NCBI GenBank assembly: GCA_046727855.1
Contig: JBKPDL010000117.1
Span: 1-59,496 of the forward strand
Source: DASPWV01 sp046727855
GTDB taxonomy: Bacteria > Acidobacteriota > Vicinamibacteria > Vicinamibacterales > UBA2999
Reading direction: 5' to 3'
Length of the DNA stretch: 59,496 bases
The notes beneath the pieces were generated by a model that was not told the DNA's origin, did no database searches, and saw only the letters and a list, made by a program, of their open reading frames with translations. The translations under genes and the position numbers were made by a program. Below, one piece after another: positions 40,525 to 48,779 of the stretch (the stretch's first letter is position 1; every line of letters starts with the position of its first letter).

Positions 40525-40989
40525 ATGACAGCCTCACCACGTAAGAACGGATTCACCCTGGTCGAAACCATCGTGGCGACCGCGATCATCGCCACGACGC
40601 TGGTTGCGCTCGCGCACCTCTTTACCATCGGCGCCGCGCAAACGCTCAACAACCGGTACGCGTTGCCCGCCATCACCGCGGCGCAGGGCAAACTGCGTGA
40701 ACTTCAAGCGTTGGCCTGGAGCTACGGCACTGAGGCGCCGGAGCTCGCGTTGTCCCCTCCGCGGACGCTGCTCGAAGATGTGACCGGCTACGTCGAGTAT
40801 CTCGACACCAACACCGGCGTGATGACTGCCGGCGGACGTCAGTCCGCTGCGTTCATTCGCCGCTGGGCCATCAGGCCGCGCACTTCAACTGACCCTGATA
40901 CGCTCGTGCTGCAGGTGTGCGTGTCCCGCGGGCCCAAGGCTGACCTGGCCGGCACATGTGTGGCATCGATCCGGACGCGACGGCCATGA
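40525..40989 (+). CDS. Minor prepilin, PilV-like
   Basis: 154 aa. Leader MTASPRKNG cleaved before FTLVETIVATAIIATTLVA, with Glu+5. Carries C132 and C143 (VLQVCVSRG, AGTCVAS) near the C terminus. The upstream 227-base gap has an AGCGGGGCCTCAGCCCTGCC scrap and no RNA element I could recognise. ATGA overlap with the following gene. Confidence 0.82.
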   Translation: MTASPRKNGFTLVETIVATAIIATTLVALAHLFTIGAAQTLNNRYALPAITAAQGKLRELQALAWSYGTEAPELALSPPRTLLEDVTGYVEYLDTNTGVMTAGGRQSAAFIRRWAIRPRTSTDPDTLVLQVCVSRGPKADLAGTCVASIRTRRP

Positions 40990-41861
40990 ACGATCGCGGC
41001 TTTACCCTCTTGGAACTCCTCGTCGCGAGCGCGGTTTTGGTGGTCGTCGTTGCTGCCGTCGCGACGCTCGCGTCCCCGATTCACCACGCCACTAATCGCA
41101 GTCTTGCCGACGGCGATCTCCTGGCAAGAGCGCGGATGGTGCTGGCCGCTGTTGTTGACGACCTGCAGGGGGCGGGCAATGGCGTCGCCGTAGGCGGACT
41201 GCCCGGCACGTTGCACGATGCAGTCTCCGCTGTGGTGCTGCAACGTTCTCTCGATGACCCGACTGTGCAGGCGCCTTTTACAGCGGTGTCGATCACGCGC
41301 GTGTCGCCGCTTGCCCAAGGCGTGCTGGCCGACTCAGTTACGGAGGAATCGGCCATGCTACGGCTTGATCTGGCCGCGCCCTGCGCGCTGCAGCACGCCA
41401 CCTGTGGTTTCGGCGCCGGCAACCGCGCCATCGTTGTCGCGCCGCTGACCGCCAGAGGCGTTCTCATCAACGGCGCCGACCCGGCGACGAACACGATTGC
41501 CCTGGCGGCGCCGGTGGGATTCGCTTTCGCTCGGGGCTCAGCGCTGATCGGTGTCGAACATGTGTCCTATGGCCTCCGTACGGCCGCCGACGGCAGCAAC
41601 AGACTGGTGCGTCTGACATCGGCGGGCGCCGAACAGCCCGTTGCGGATCACGTCGTTGATTTTGAACTGGCAATCGCTGATCCAGTGGCACGGGTGTCAG
41701 GTGTGCAGCGTATCGACCTCCGGCTGCGCGTAGAAGCGCTGTCGGTCGATCTGCGCGGGCCGGCAGGGACGCTCTTCCGTCATGGAGGCACCGCGCGCTT
41801 GCCGCGTGCCTGGGTGCCCGATATCGAGCTGCGGACATCGGTCGCGCTCCGCATGAGGTGA
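40986..41861 (+). CDS. Minor prepilin, PilW-like
   Basis: 291 aa from ATG 40986. Leader MNDRG followed by FTLLELLVASAVLVVVVAAV. Beta-rich globular part with paired cysteines APCALQHATCGFG. Ends SVALRMR. Overlaps neighbours by four bases on both sides (ATGA and GTGA), so a pilV-pilW-pilX-type operon. Confidence 0.82.
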   Translation: MNDRGFTLLELLVASAVLVVVVAAVATLASPIHHATNRSLADGDLLARARMVLAAVVDDLQGAGNGVAVGGLPGTLHDAVSAVVLQRSLDDPTVQAPFTAVSITRVSPLAQGVLADSVTEESAMLRLDLAAPCALQHATCGFGAGNRAIVVAPLTARGVLINGADPATNTIALAAPVGFAFARGSALIGVEHVSYGLRTAADGSNRLVRLTSAGAEQPVADHVVDFELAIADPVARVSGVQRIDLRLRVEALSVDLRGPAGTLFRHGGTARLPRAWVPDIELRTSVALRMR

Positions 41862-42619
41862 TCGCTGTGCCGCACAAACGAAAACCCGATGTCGCGGTCG
41901 GATGGTGGCATCGTCAGCAGTGCGGAGTGGCGCTGGTCATCACGCTCATCGCTGTTGCGTTCTTCTCCGCGCTCGGCCTCGCCCTCGTCCTCACGACGAC
42001 GACCGAGCGGCTGACGACTGGTAATTACAACGACAGCGTGGATGCGCTGGATGCGGCCGAGGCCGCCCTGGAGTTGGCTGCGGGTGAGCTCGCCGGCATC
42101 GATGATTGGAACGCGGTTCTGGCCGGGGCGCGTCAGTCGCGATTGACCGACGGGGCGCCGTCGGGACTGCGATCGCTGCCGCCGCTTTCGATTGATCTGA
42201 CGGCCCTGGCCAGTCAGGTCACATGCGGCAGCCGCAGCAGCTGTACGGACGCGGCGATTCGTACCAGCACCGCGGAGCGGCCGTGGGGCAACAACAACGC
42301 TCGCTGGCAGCCGTTCGTGTACGGTCCGCTCGCGGCGTTCACGGATGTGCCAAACGTGTTCAGGGGCGCCTATGTCGTGGTGTTGATTGGAGACGATGCC
42401 CGCGAGACGGACGGCGATCCGCTCGTGGATGGCGGCGGCGCCGGGCAAGAGGGACGCAACGTCGTGCGCGCCAGGGCAGAAGCGTTCGTGCGCGGCGGAT
42501 CGCGGCGCACGGTCGAAGCGGACTTCGTGCGGCCGTGTGAAATTGTGAGCGGCGCGATGGTATGTAGATCCGGTATTCATGTGCAGTCGTGGCGCGTTTC
42601 GCCGAGTGCGATTCCTTGA
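41858..42619 (+). CDS. Pilus accessory protein, PilX-like
   Basis: 253 aa from GTG 41858. Basic N terminus then CGVALVITLIAVAFFSALGL and the PilX-type follow-on TERLTTGNYNDSVDALDAAE, AALELAAGEL. No GFTLxE leader, as usual for PilX. Four cysteines in the globular part (TCGSRSSC and RPCEIVSGAMVC). Confidence 0.8.
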   Translation: MIAVPHKRKPDVAVGWWHRQQCGVALVITLIAVAFFSALGLALVLTTTTERLTTGNYNDSVDALDAAEAALELAAGELAGIDDWNAVLAGARQSRLTDGAPSGLRSLPPLSIDLTALASQVTCGSRSSCTDAAIRTSTAERPWGNNNARWQPFVYGPLAAFTDVPNVFRGAYVVVLIGDDARETDGDPLVDGGGAGQEGRNVVRARAEAFVRGGSRRTVEADFVRPCEIVSGAMVCRSGIHVQSWRVSPSAIP

Positions 42620-42669
42620 ACCTCTCTACGCATGAGGTCGTGCGATCGTGCCGATACTTCCGTGTAGGT

Positions 42670-43221
42670 ATGACCATGAGAAAAGTGGCCTTCGTGATTG
42701 TTGCGCTGCTGGCTGCAGTGACGTTCCGTGTGGCGGCGCAGTCCACGCCCAGCCTGGTGGACGTGGCAAAAACGGAAGAGGCGCGCCGCAAGGCGATCAA
42801 GCGGCCGGCCAAGACGTACACCAACGAAGATCTGCGCGCCGATATCACCGCGTCGCGCGCGATAAACGCGTCGCCGTCCGAACCCACACGCGTGCCCTCG
42901 CTCAACCTGCCTGCCGGCAAGGCGGAAGAGGAGCCAGCGAAGGATCACGCGTACTGGAGCGCGCGCATCAACGCCGCGCGCGCCGCGCTCGATCGCAGCA
43001 AGGTGTTTGCCGACGCCCTGCAAAGCCGTATCAACGCGCTGACGACCGATTTCGTCAATCGCGACGACCCGGTACAACGCCAGCAACTGTCGCTCGAGCG
43101 TCAGCGCGCCATGGCGGAGCTCGATCGCCTCAACAAGGAGATCGCGGAGCAGACGAGGGCGATCGCCGATATACGGGAAGAAGCTCGGAAGGCCGGTGTT
43201 CCTCCGGGGTGGTTGCGGTGA
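42670..43221 (+). CDS. Periplasmic coiled-coil protein of unknown function
   Basis: 183 aa from ATG 42670 (a second ATG is at 42676). Signal peptide MTMRKVAFVIVALLAAVTFR, cleavage near VAAQ. A helical, charged C-terminal half (ERQRAMAELDRLNKEIAEQT, RAIADIREEARKAG) predicts a coiled coil, ending VPPGWLR. Similar small proteins are frequent in acidobacteria, but I cannot name a family. The pilR relic follows 10 bases later. Confidence 0.65.
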   Translation: MTMRKVAFVIVALLAAVTFRVAAQSTPSLVDVAKTEEARRKAIKRPAKTYTNEDLRADITASRAINASPSEPTRVPSLNLPAGKAEEEPAKDHAYWSARINAARAALDRSKVFADALQSRINALTTDFVNRDDPVQRQQLSLERQRAMAELDRLNKEIAEQTRAIADIREEARKAGVPPGWLR

Positions 43222-43231
43222 CGCTTCGCTG

Positions 43232-43482
43232 CGGGAACTAGTTCATCCGAGCCACCTCAATCTCGCTGCCGAACGTGTGCCGGCCGCCAGCGAATCGCCG
43301 CTTGCGAGCGTGGATTATTCGGGAAGCCTCGCCGACGTCACGCGCCGCGTGATCGAAGCGCCGAGCGCGAAGCAATAGCGCGGGCGCTGCAGGAAGCAAA
43401 CGGAGACGCCGCCCGCGCCGCCGATCGCCTGCAGATCGGGTTCAAAGCGTTAACAGCGAAGATGAAGCAGTACGGCCTCTAA
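43232..43482 (+). pseudogene. Relic of a PilR/NtrC-type regulator C-terminus
   Basis: Reads RELVHPSHLNLAAERVPAAS and SGSLADVTRRVIEA, then after a shift near 43355-43360 EAIARALQEANGD, AARAADRLQIGFKALTA and KMKQYGL plus stop at 43480. The second part is a canonical Fis-type helix-turn-helix of sigma-54 activators, and the first part is the linker between the AAA+ and HTH domains. No receiver or AAA+ domain is left. It may be the other end of the regulatory pair whose start survives at 33244. Confidence 0.7.
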
Positions 43483-43521
43483 AGCAAGTTTTCCAGTTTC
43501 GCATCGCCAGCGCGCGAAAAG

Positions 43522-43539
43522 AGATCTGACCCCTTTTTT
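43522..43539 (+). repeat. GATCTGACCCC half-site
   Basis: AGATCTGACCCCTTTTTT. Half of the GGGGTCAGACCCC palindrome seen at 17848 and 53589, with the same trailing T run. Confidence 0.5.
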
Positions 43540-43600
43540 CAGTTCCCAGTTTCCAGGTCCCAGTTCAAGTTCAGTTATCATGGGTTCAACTGGGAACTGG
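43540..43600. terminator. CAGTTCCCAGTT/AACTGGGAACTG hairpin
   Basis: Arms CAGTTCCCAGTT (about 43540-43551) and AACTGGGAACTG (about 43588-43599), with CCAGGTCCCAGTTC in the loop. Sits between the pilR relic and the convergent aroB end at 43612, so it could stop transcription from both sides. No long T run. Confidence 0.5.
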
Positions 43601-43611
43601 CAACTCGAAAC

Positions 43612-44700
43612 TTACGGTTTCTTCACTCCGATCGCCTTCACCGCCGCCTTCAACTCCTTCTCCGTCACATCCTTGATCGTCGTCGTCCGCCCGATATCGG
43701 TGGCCGCAACGAAATGAAGCGTTCCCGCAACGATCTTCTTGTCGTGTGCGATTGCGGCGACGATTTCTTTGCACGACAGATCGGCGACAGGCGGAAGGGG
43801 ACCGAGCGTGGCGATCATCTCGCTCAGCCGGTCGCGCGCACCGGCCGGCGTGACACCCCGGGCCACACCGAGGTGTACGGCAGCGAGCATGCCGTAGGCC
43901 ACAGCCTCGCCGTGACGGAAGCGGCGGTATTTCGTGGCCGCTTCGAGTGCGTGCCCGATCGTGTGGCCGAAGTTCAGCACGCGGCGCAGTCCCGACTCGC
44001 GTTCGTCGGCCGAGACGATATCGGCCTTGATGCGGCACGACTCGGCCACGATGGAGGCGACGGCGATTTCGTCGCGCGCGAAGAGCGCTGGCAGCGTGCG
44101 CGCAACCTGATCGAAGAGCGCCGGGCTTGCAATCACCCCGTACTTCACAACTTCGTACAAGCCGGCGCGAAACTCGCGCCGAGGCAGCGTGACCAGCACC
44201 GATGGATCGGCGACAACGAGGCGTGGGGCGTGGAATGCGCCGATCAGGTTCTTGCCGAGTGGGTGATTGATCCCGACTTTGCCGCCGATGGCGCTGTCTA
44301 CCTGCGCCATGACTGTCGTCGGAACCTGCACGAGACGCACACCGCGAAGATAGGTGGCAGCGGCGAATCCCACGAGATCACCGATCACGCCGCCACCGAC
44401 GGCGACGATCACCGCTGATCGATCGGCGCCTAATGAAATCAGCGCTTCGTAGACACGCCCAACAGTGACGCTGTTCTTGAAGCGTTCGCCGTCAGGAACG
44501 AGAATCGGTTGAGGTTCGGTCGACGCGCGCTGGATCGCGTCGCTGTGCAGGTTCCAGACAACCGGACTCGAGACGATGATGCGGCGCGGCCCGAGGCCAG
44601 ATTGATCGAGCAGCCGAGGCAGCGACGCGAGCGTGCCTGATCCGATCACGACAGGATACGCGCCTGCGCCGGCAGCCACCTCGATCCGAGTAGGCGGCAT
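43612..44700 (-). CDS. aroB: 3-Dehydroquinate synthase
   Basis: 362 aa. Second step of the shikimate pathway, NAD- and metal-dependent. NAD loop VAVGGGVIGDLVGFAAATYL, RGVRLVQVPTTVMAQVDSAI, GGKVGINHPLGKNLIGAFHA, and metal ligands in the NFGHTIGHALEAAT and FRHGEAVAYGML regions. Full length. ATG 44700; nadB reads away with only about 24 bases between the starts. Confidence 0.97.
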   Translation of the reverse strand: MPPTRIEVAAGAGAYPVVIGSGTLASLPRLLDQSGLGPRRIIVSSPVVWNLHSDAIQRASTEPQPILVPDGERFKNSVTVGRVYEALISLGADRSAVIVAVGGGVIGDLVGFAAATYLRGVRLVQVPTTVMAQVDSAIGGKVGINHPLGKNLIGAFHAPRLVVADPSVLVTLPRREFRAGLYEVVKYGVIASPALFDQVARTLPALFARDEIAVASIVAESCRIKADIVSADERESGLRRVLNFGHTIGHALEAATKYRRFRHGEAVAYGMLAAVHLGVARGVTPAGARDRLSEMIATLGPLPPVADLSCKEIVAAIAHDKKIVAGTLHFVAATDIGRTTTIKDVTEKELKAAVKAIGVKKP

Positions 44701-44724
44701 TTATGCGAATGGTAGGATAGCACC

Positions 44725-46257
44725 CTGCGCGTCCAGACCGATTTCCTCATCATCGGCAGCGGCATCGCCGGTCTTCGCGCTGCGATCGACCTTGCGCCGC
44801 ACGGCCGCGTGCTCATTCTCACGAAGGCCGATCCCACCGAGAGCAACACCGGTTATGCGCAGGGCGGCATCGCGGCTGCGATCGGTCCCGAGGATTCTCC
44901 AGAAGAGCACTTCGCTGACACCATGGCGGCGGGCGACGGCTTGTGCGAAGAGCGCGCGGTGCGGGTGCTCGTCGAAGAGGGGATCGGCTATGTCGAGGAG
45001 CTGGTGTCGTGGGGCGTGCAGTTCGATCGCGACCACCACGGCGCGATCGCGATGGGCCGCGAAGCCGCCCATCGCGTGCGCCGCGTGTTGCACGCGCGTG
45101 ACGCCACCGGGCGCGAGATCGCGCGGCTGCTCTGGTCGAAGGTGTCGGCCAATCCGGCAGTGAGCGTCTGTAATCACACCCGCGCCATCGCACTGGATGT
45201 CGCCGGTGGCCACTGCACGGGCGCTCGGTTTGTCGACGGCGCCGACGAGAAGCAGGTCGCCGCGCGCGCAACGTTGCTGGCAACTGGCGGAGCCGGACAG
45301 GTCTTCAGCGAAACGACGAACCCGCCCATTGCGACAGGCGACGGCGTCGCCCTCGCCTGGCGGGCCGGTGCGCGAGTGGCCGATCTCGAGTTCGTGCAGT
45401 TTCATCCGACGGCGCTGAACGTTCCTGGTGCGCCGCGGTTCCTCCTGTCGGAGGCCTTGCGTGGTGAGGGGGCCTGGTTGGTCAACGACGCAGGTGAGCG
45501 GTTCATGACGTGCTATGCGGCCGGCGGCGATCTCGCGCCGCGCGATGTCGTGTCGCGCGCCATCGTGCGCGAAGCCGCGGTTTCGGGCGGGCGGGTCTAT
45601 CTTTCGCTGCAGCATCTCGACCCCGATTTTGTGCACGCGCGGTTCCCAACGATCGCCGCGGTGTGCCGCTCCGCGGGCCTGGATCTCGCGCGCGATCTGA
45701 TCCCGGTTGGTCCGGCTGCGCACTACATGATGGGCGGCGTCGAAACTGACATCTGGGCGAGAACGACACTCCCGGCTCTCTTCGCCGCCGGCGAGGTTGC
45801 GTGCACAGGCGTGCACGGTGCCAACCGGCTGGCGAGTAATTCACTGCTTGAAGGTTTGGTCTTCGGCGCGCGCGCCGTGAAGGCGATGCTCGAACCTCCG
45901 AAAACTGGCGGAATGGAGAATTGCAGACTGGCTCGCGACCTCCGTCCCTCCCAGGAACCTCCGTCCCTGCTAGCGGGGACGGAGGTCGCGAGCGGGGACG
46001 GAGGTCGCTGGGACATCGGAATTCGCACACTGATGTGGAATCAGGTGGGGTTGCTGCGCGCGGCGGATTCGCTGCGCCGCGCAGTCGATCAACTCGAAGA
46101 GTGGCGCGACGCCTCGCCGCTCGCCACCGTCGGATGGCTGATCGCCCGCGCCGCGCTCCGCCGCGAGGAATCGCGCGGCGGGCATCACCGCGAGGATTTC
46201 CCTGCAAAAGACGATGTAAACTGGAAGTTTCACATTGCAGAAAGAAGGCAGACCTGA
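44725..46257 (+). CDS. nadB: L-aspartate oxidase, non-AUG start
   Basis: FAD enzyme for the first step of NAD synthesis. The FAD fold LIIGSGIAGLRAAIDLA lies upstream of the first conventional start (GTG 44809), so translation must begin earlier. The only sense codons between TAG 44713 and the fold are CTG 44725 and other non-AUG codons. Catalytic motifs TGGAGQVFSETTNP, EFVQFHPTAL and GANRLASNSLLEG follow. An extra stretch near residues 405-430 is encoded by a GGGGACGGAGGTCGC palindrome. The C-terminal helical domain ends EESRGGHHREDFP as expected. About 510 aa. Confidence 0.93.
   Translation: MRVQTDFLIIGSGIAGLRAAIDLAPHGRVLILTKADPTESNTGYAQGGIAAAIGPEDSPEEHFADTMAAGDGLCEERAVRVLVEEGIGYVEELVSWGVQFDRDHHGAIAMGREAAHRVRRVLHARDATGREIARLLWSKVSANPAVSVCNHTRAIALDVAGGHCTGARFVDGADEKQVAARATLLATGGAGQVFSETTNPPIATGDGVALAWRAGARVADLEFVQFHPTALNVPGAPRFLLSEALRGEGAWLVNDAGERFMTCYAAGGDLAPRDVVSRAIVREAAVSGGRVYLSLQHLDPDFVHARFPTIAAVCRSAGLDLARDLIPVGPAAHYMMGGVETDIWARTTLPALFAAGEVACTGVHGANRLASNSLLEGLVFGARAVKAMLEPPKTGGMENCRLARDLRPSQEPPSLLAGTEVASGDGGRWDIGIRTLMWNQVGLLRAADSLRRAVDQLEEWRDASPLATVGWLIARAALRREESRGGHHREDFPAKDDVNWKFHIAERRQT
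45935..46009 (+). repeat. In-frame palindromic insert in nadB
   Basis: GCGACCTCCGTCCCT, then CCTCCGTCCC on one side, GGGGACGGAGG and GGGGACGGAGGTCGC on the other, around a GCTAGC centre. About 75 bases, a multiple of three. It sits between the FAD/catalytic region and the helical C-domain, where the family has a loop, so the protein tolerates it. Confidence 0.65.
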
Positions 46258-46286
46258 GGGTCCGCGGCTCCGCGTGTCCAGACATC

Positions 46287-47747
46287 ATGGCCGATAAATC
46301 CAAGACTGCCGACGCATTTGTGACCGAGATCACGCCTCAATCCGAAGACTTCTCCCGCTGGTATCTCGACGTCGTCCGACGCGCGGAGCTCTCTGACTAT
46401 TCACCGGTCAAGGGTTGCATGGTGATTCGGCCCTATGGCTACGCCATGTGGGAGCACATCCAGCGCGAGCTGGACACGCGCATCAAGGCCACCGGGCACG
46501 TCAACGCGTACTTTCCGCTCTTCATCCCCGAGAGCCTGCTGATGCGCGAAGCGGAGCATGTTGAAGGCTTCGCCCCCCAAGTGGCCTGGGTCACCAAAGG
46601 CGGTACCGAAGAACTCGAGGAAAAACTGGTCGTCCGTCCGACGTCTGAAACCATCATCGGCGTGATGTACCAGAAGTGGATTCAGTCGTGGCGCGATCTG
46701 CCGGTCCTGATTAATCAGTGGGTCAACGTCGTTCGCTGGGAGAAGGTGACGCGGCCGTTCCTCCGAACCACAGAGTTTCTCTGGCAGGAAGGACACACGG
46801 CGCACGAGACGGCCGAGGAGGCGCAGGAGGAGACGCTCAAGATCCTCGCGCTCTACAAGGACGTTTGCGAAAACGTGCTCGCCATTCCTGTTGTCGACGG
46901 TCAAAAGAGCGAAAGCGAGAAATTCGCCGGCGCGTCGACCACCTATTCCATCGAGGCGCTGATGGGCGACGGCCGCGCGCTGCAGGCCGGTACCTCACAC
47001 AATCTCGGGCAGAATTTCGCGAAAGCGTTCGAGATCCAGTTCCAAGGACGCGACAAGACGCTGCAGTATGCGTGGACGACGTCGTGGGGCGTGACCACGC
47101 GCCTTATTGGCGCCGTTATCATGACGCACGGCGACGACAGCGGGCTGGTCGTTCCGCCCAAGATCGCCCCGTGGCAAGTCGTGATTGTGCCCATCCCCCG
47201 CGGTAACTGGAAGGAAACCGTGCTGCCCAAGTGCGAGGAGATTCGCGATCAGCTGGTTGCGGCAGGCATTCGTGTGCGCCTTGACGCCGATGAGACGCAA
47301 ACGCCCGGGTGGAAATTCGCCGAATACGAAATGCGCGGCGTGCCGTTGCGCCTCGAAATCGGGCCCAAGGACATCGAAAAGAACGCCGTCTTCGCCGCGC
47401 GTCGCGATACCCGCGAGAAGCAGTCGATCCCGATGGATGGACTCGCCGGACGTGTTCGCGGAGTCCTGGACGAGATTCAAGCCTCGCTCCTCGCACGCGC
47501 GCGCACGTTCCGTGAAGAGCACACGAGCCGCGCGACGAGCTACGACGAGTTCAAGCAGATCATGGAGGGTCGTCCCGGCTTCGTGATCGCCCCCTGGTGC
47601 GAGTCGGCGCAATGCGAGGCCGAGATCAAGGCCGAGACGCAGGCGACGGTCCGCAACATTCCGTTCGGACAGAGCAAGCCCACCGGGCTGTGCATCAAGT
47701 GCAACAGACCAGCGCAAGTGTACGCGTGGTTCGCGAAAGCGTACTGA
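46287..47747 (+). CDS. proS: Prolyl-tRNA synthetase, archaeal/eukaryotic type
   Basis: 486 aa from ATG 46287. Class II motifs: motif 1 around PYGYAMWEHIQRELD, motif 2 (FLRTTEFLWQEGHTAHET), motif 3 (GVTTRLIGAVIMTHGDDSG). It lacks the INS editing domain of the bacterial form and ends with the cysteine cluster CESAQCEAEIKA and CIKC plus a terminal Tyr, the zinc-binding tail of the ProS type 3 family. The in-frame upstream part comes from the nadB region and is not translated as proS. Confidence 0.96.
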   Translation: MADKSKTADAFVTEITPQSEDFSRWYLDVVRRAELSDYSPVKGCMVIRPYGYAMWEHIQRELDTRIKATGHVNAYFPLFIPESLLMREAEHVEGFAPQVAWVTKGGTEELEEKLVVRPTSETIIGVMYQKWIQSWRDLPVLINQWVNVVRWEKVTRPFLRTTEFLWQEGHTAHETAEEAQEETLKILALYKDVCENVLAIPVVDGQKSESEKFAGASTTYSIEALMGDGRALQAGTSHNLGQNFAKAFEIQFQGRDKTLQYAWTTSWGVTTRLIGAVIMTHGDDSGLVVPPKIAPWQVVIVPIPRGNWKETVLPKCEEIRDQLVAAGIRVRLDADETQTPGWKFAEYEMRGVPLRLEIGPKDIEKNAVFAARRDTREKQSIPMDGLAGRVRGVLDEIQASLLARARTFREEHTSRATSYDEFKQIMEGRPGFVIAPWCESAQCEAEIKAETQATVRNIPFGQSKPTGLCIKCNRPAQVYAWFAKAY

Positions 47748-47774
47748 GCGCGATCACGTGGGTTCGTCACGAAC

Positions 47775-48102
47775 GTTCCTGACGTCGGTTCCGCACGTGG
47801 GTTCACGCAGGTTCCTGACGTCGGTTCCGTCCGGGGGTTTAGGAAGGTTCCTGACGTCGGTTCCGTCCGGGGGTTCAGGGAGGTTCCTGACGTCGGTTCC
47901 GTCCGGGGGGTTCAGGGAGGTTCCTGACGTCGGTTCCACACGCGGGTTCCTTGCGAAGGTTCCTGACGTCGGTTCCGCGCGTGGGTTCACGGAGGTTGGT
48001 TACGTCGGTTCCGCCCGTGGGTTCACGGAGGTTCCATACGTCGGTTCCGCCCATGGGTTCACGGAGGTTCCTGACGCACGTCCGCTCACGTGAGCTCACG
48101 AG
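47775..48102. repeat. 36-bp tandem repeat array, about nine units
   Basis: Units begin with GTTCCTGACGTCGGTTCC at 47775, 47811, 47847, 47883, 47920, 47959, 47995, 48031 and 48067. Spacing is 36, 36, 36, 37, 39, 36, 36, 36. Each unit has the core TTCCTGACGTCGGTTCCG plus a variable GTGGGTTCACGGAG tail. Because the period is mostly a multiple of three, both strands show accidental 12-residue repeat frames (GTDVRNLREPT-like on the minus strand). No unique spacers, so it is a minisatellite. Confidence 0.92.
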
Positions 48103-48249
48103 AGCGTCAGCTACGCGATGGTTACGGCCCGCCAAGGGCGAACGCGGTTGAACTGCGTCGTCGCGTTCCCACACCCTTCCCAGACGCGGTAACTACCGGC
48201 AACCCCGAAGCACGTCGATGGCGCCACAGCGGCGAGCATCACCGCCGTG

Positions 48250-48589
48250 TTATGGAACGACAATCGTCTGCACTGGAGTCGCGGCACTCGTGCCGCAGCC
48301 GTTCGTCGATGCCACACTCAGGTGATAAGGGCCCGGACCAACGGCTCCGCTCAGCGATCGCTGCACGGTCGGCAAGCTGAGCGCCACCGTTCCAGTGAGA
48401 GTTCAACACGCATCCGCTCGGTGCGGGTCCGTTTGAAGGGGTCCCATACGACCGAGACTGTGTTGCCAGCTTTATAGGCAAGGAAGCGCGTTGGCGGCTG
48501 TGGCGCGCCGGAACAGGGAGCGGGCACGCTCACCGTGACTGCGTTGCCGTCGGTCCGCTTTACCGTGGCTTGCAGAACACGGAATTTAC
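48250..48589 (-). pseudogene. Decayed fibronectin type III-like fragment
   Basis: Read on the minus strand, three frames must be joined: TVSVPAPCSGAPQPPTRFLA followed by AGNTVSVVWDP; then GPAPSGCVLNSHWNG; then TVALSLPTVQRSLSGAV and HLSVASTNGCGTSAATPVQT, ending IVVP and a stop at 48250. Joined, they give an Fn3 domain typical of large secreted acidobacterial proteins. At least two frame breaks and no start, so it is the tail of a lost surface protein. Confidence 0.55.
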
Positions 48590-48716
48590 CTAAACTTCTG
48601 TAAGCAACTTGCCTGAGGAACTCACGAAGAGAAATTCATGTAAGGGAACTCACCTAACGAACTCGCGTAAAGAGCCACGCGGGTCGCCGGTGCGCTCCGT
48701 TCGCTGGCGGCGGAGA

Positions 48717-48753
48717 AACAAAAAGGGCGGGTCCACCCAACGGTGGCCCGCCC
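48717..48753 (-). terminator. Intrinsic terminator of the OmpA-like gene
   Basis: Stem GGGCGGG and CCACC (48725-48737) pairs with GGTGG and CCCGCCC (48742-48753), loop CAAC, one bulge. On the minus strand the T run TTTTTGTTT follows directly. It lies about 27 bases after the TAG at 48780. Confidence 0.85.
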
Positions 48754-48779
48754 TCTGCTGTTTTAACTCTGGCGCGGTG

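Larger units (their letters stand above)
47748..48779. other. Gene-free stretch between proS and the OmpA-like gene
   Basis: 47748-48102 is the tandem repeat. About 48103-48249 has nothing I recognise. 48250-48590 is a decayed Fn3-like fragment on the minus strand. 48594-48670 has weak AACTCACCTAACGAACTC repeats. 48717-48753 is the terminator of the minus-strand OmpA-like gene. No intact open frame with family resemblance. Confidence 0.8.

Noticed and set aside
44809..46257. nadB starting at GTG 44809
   Set aside because: This would remove the FAD-binding GSGIAG motif that is plainly encoded upstream in the same frame.
45921..46286. N-terminal extension of proS
   Set aside because: The in-frame stretch overlaps nadB coding sequence in another frame; ATG 46287 gives the family length.
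47775..48102. CRISPR array
   Set aside because: Units are contiguous with 36-39 bp spacing and have no unique spacers between conserved repeats; no cas genes nearby.
47754..48174. Repeat proteins encoded by the 36-bp array on either strand
   Set aside because: Frames exist on both strands only because the period is divisible by three; no RBS, signal or domain, and indels of one and three bases disturb them.
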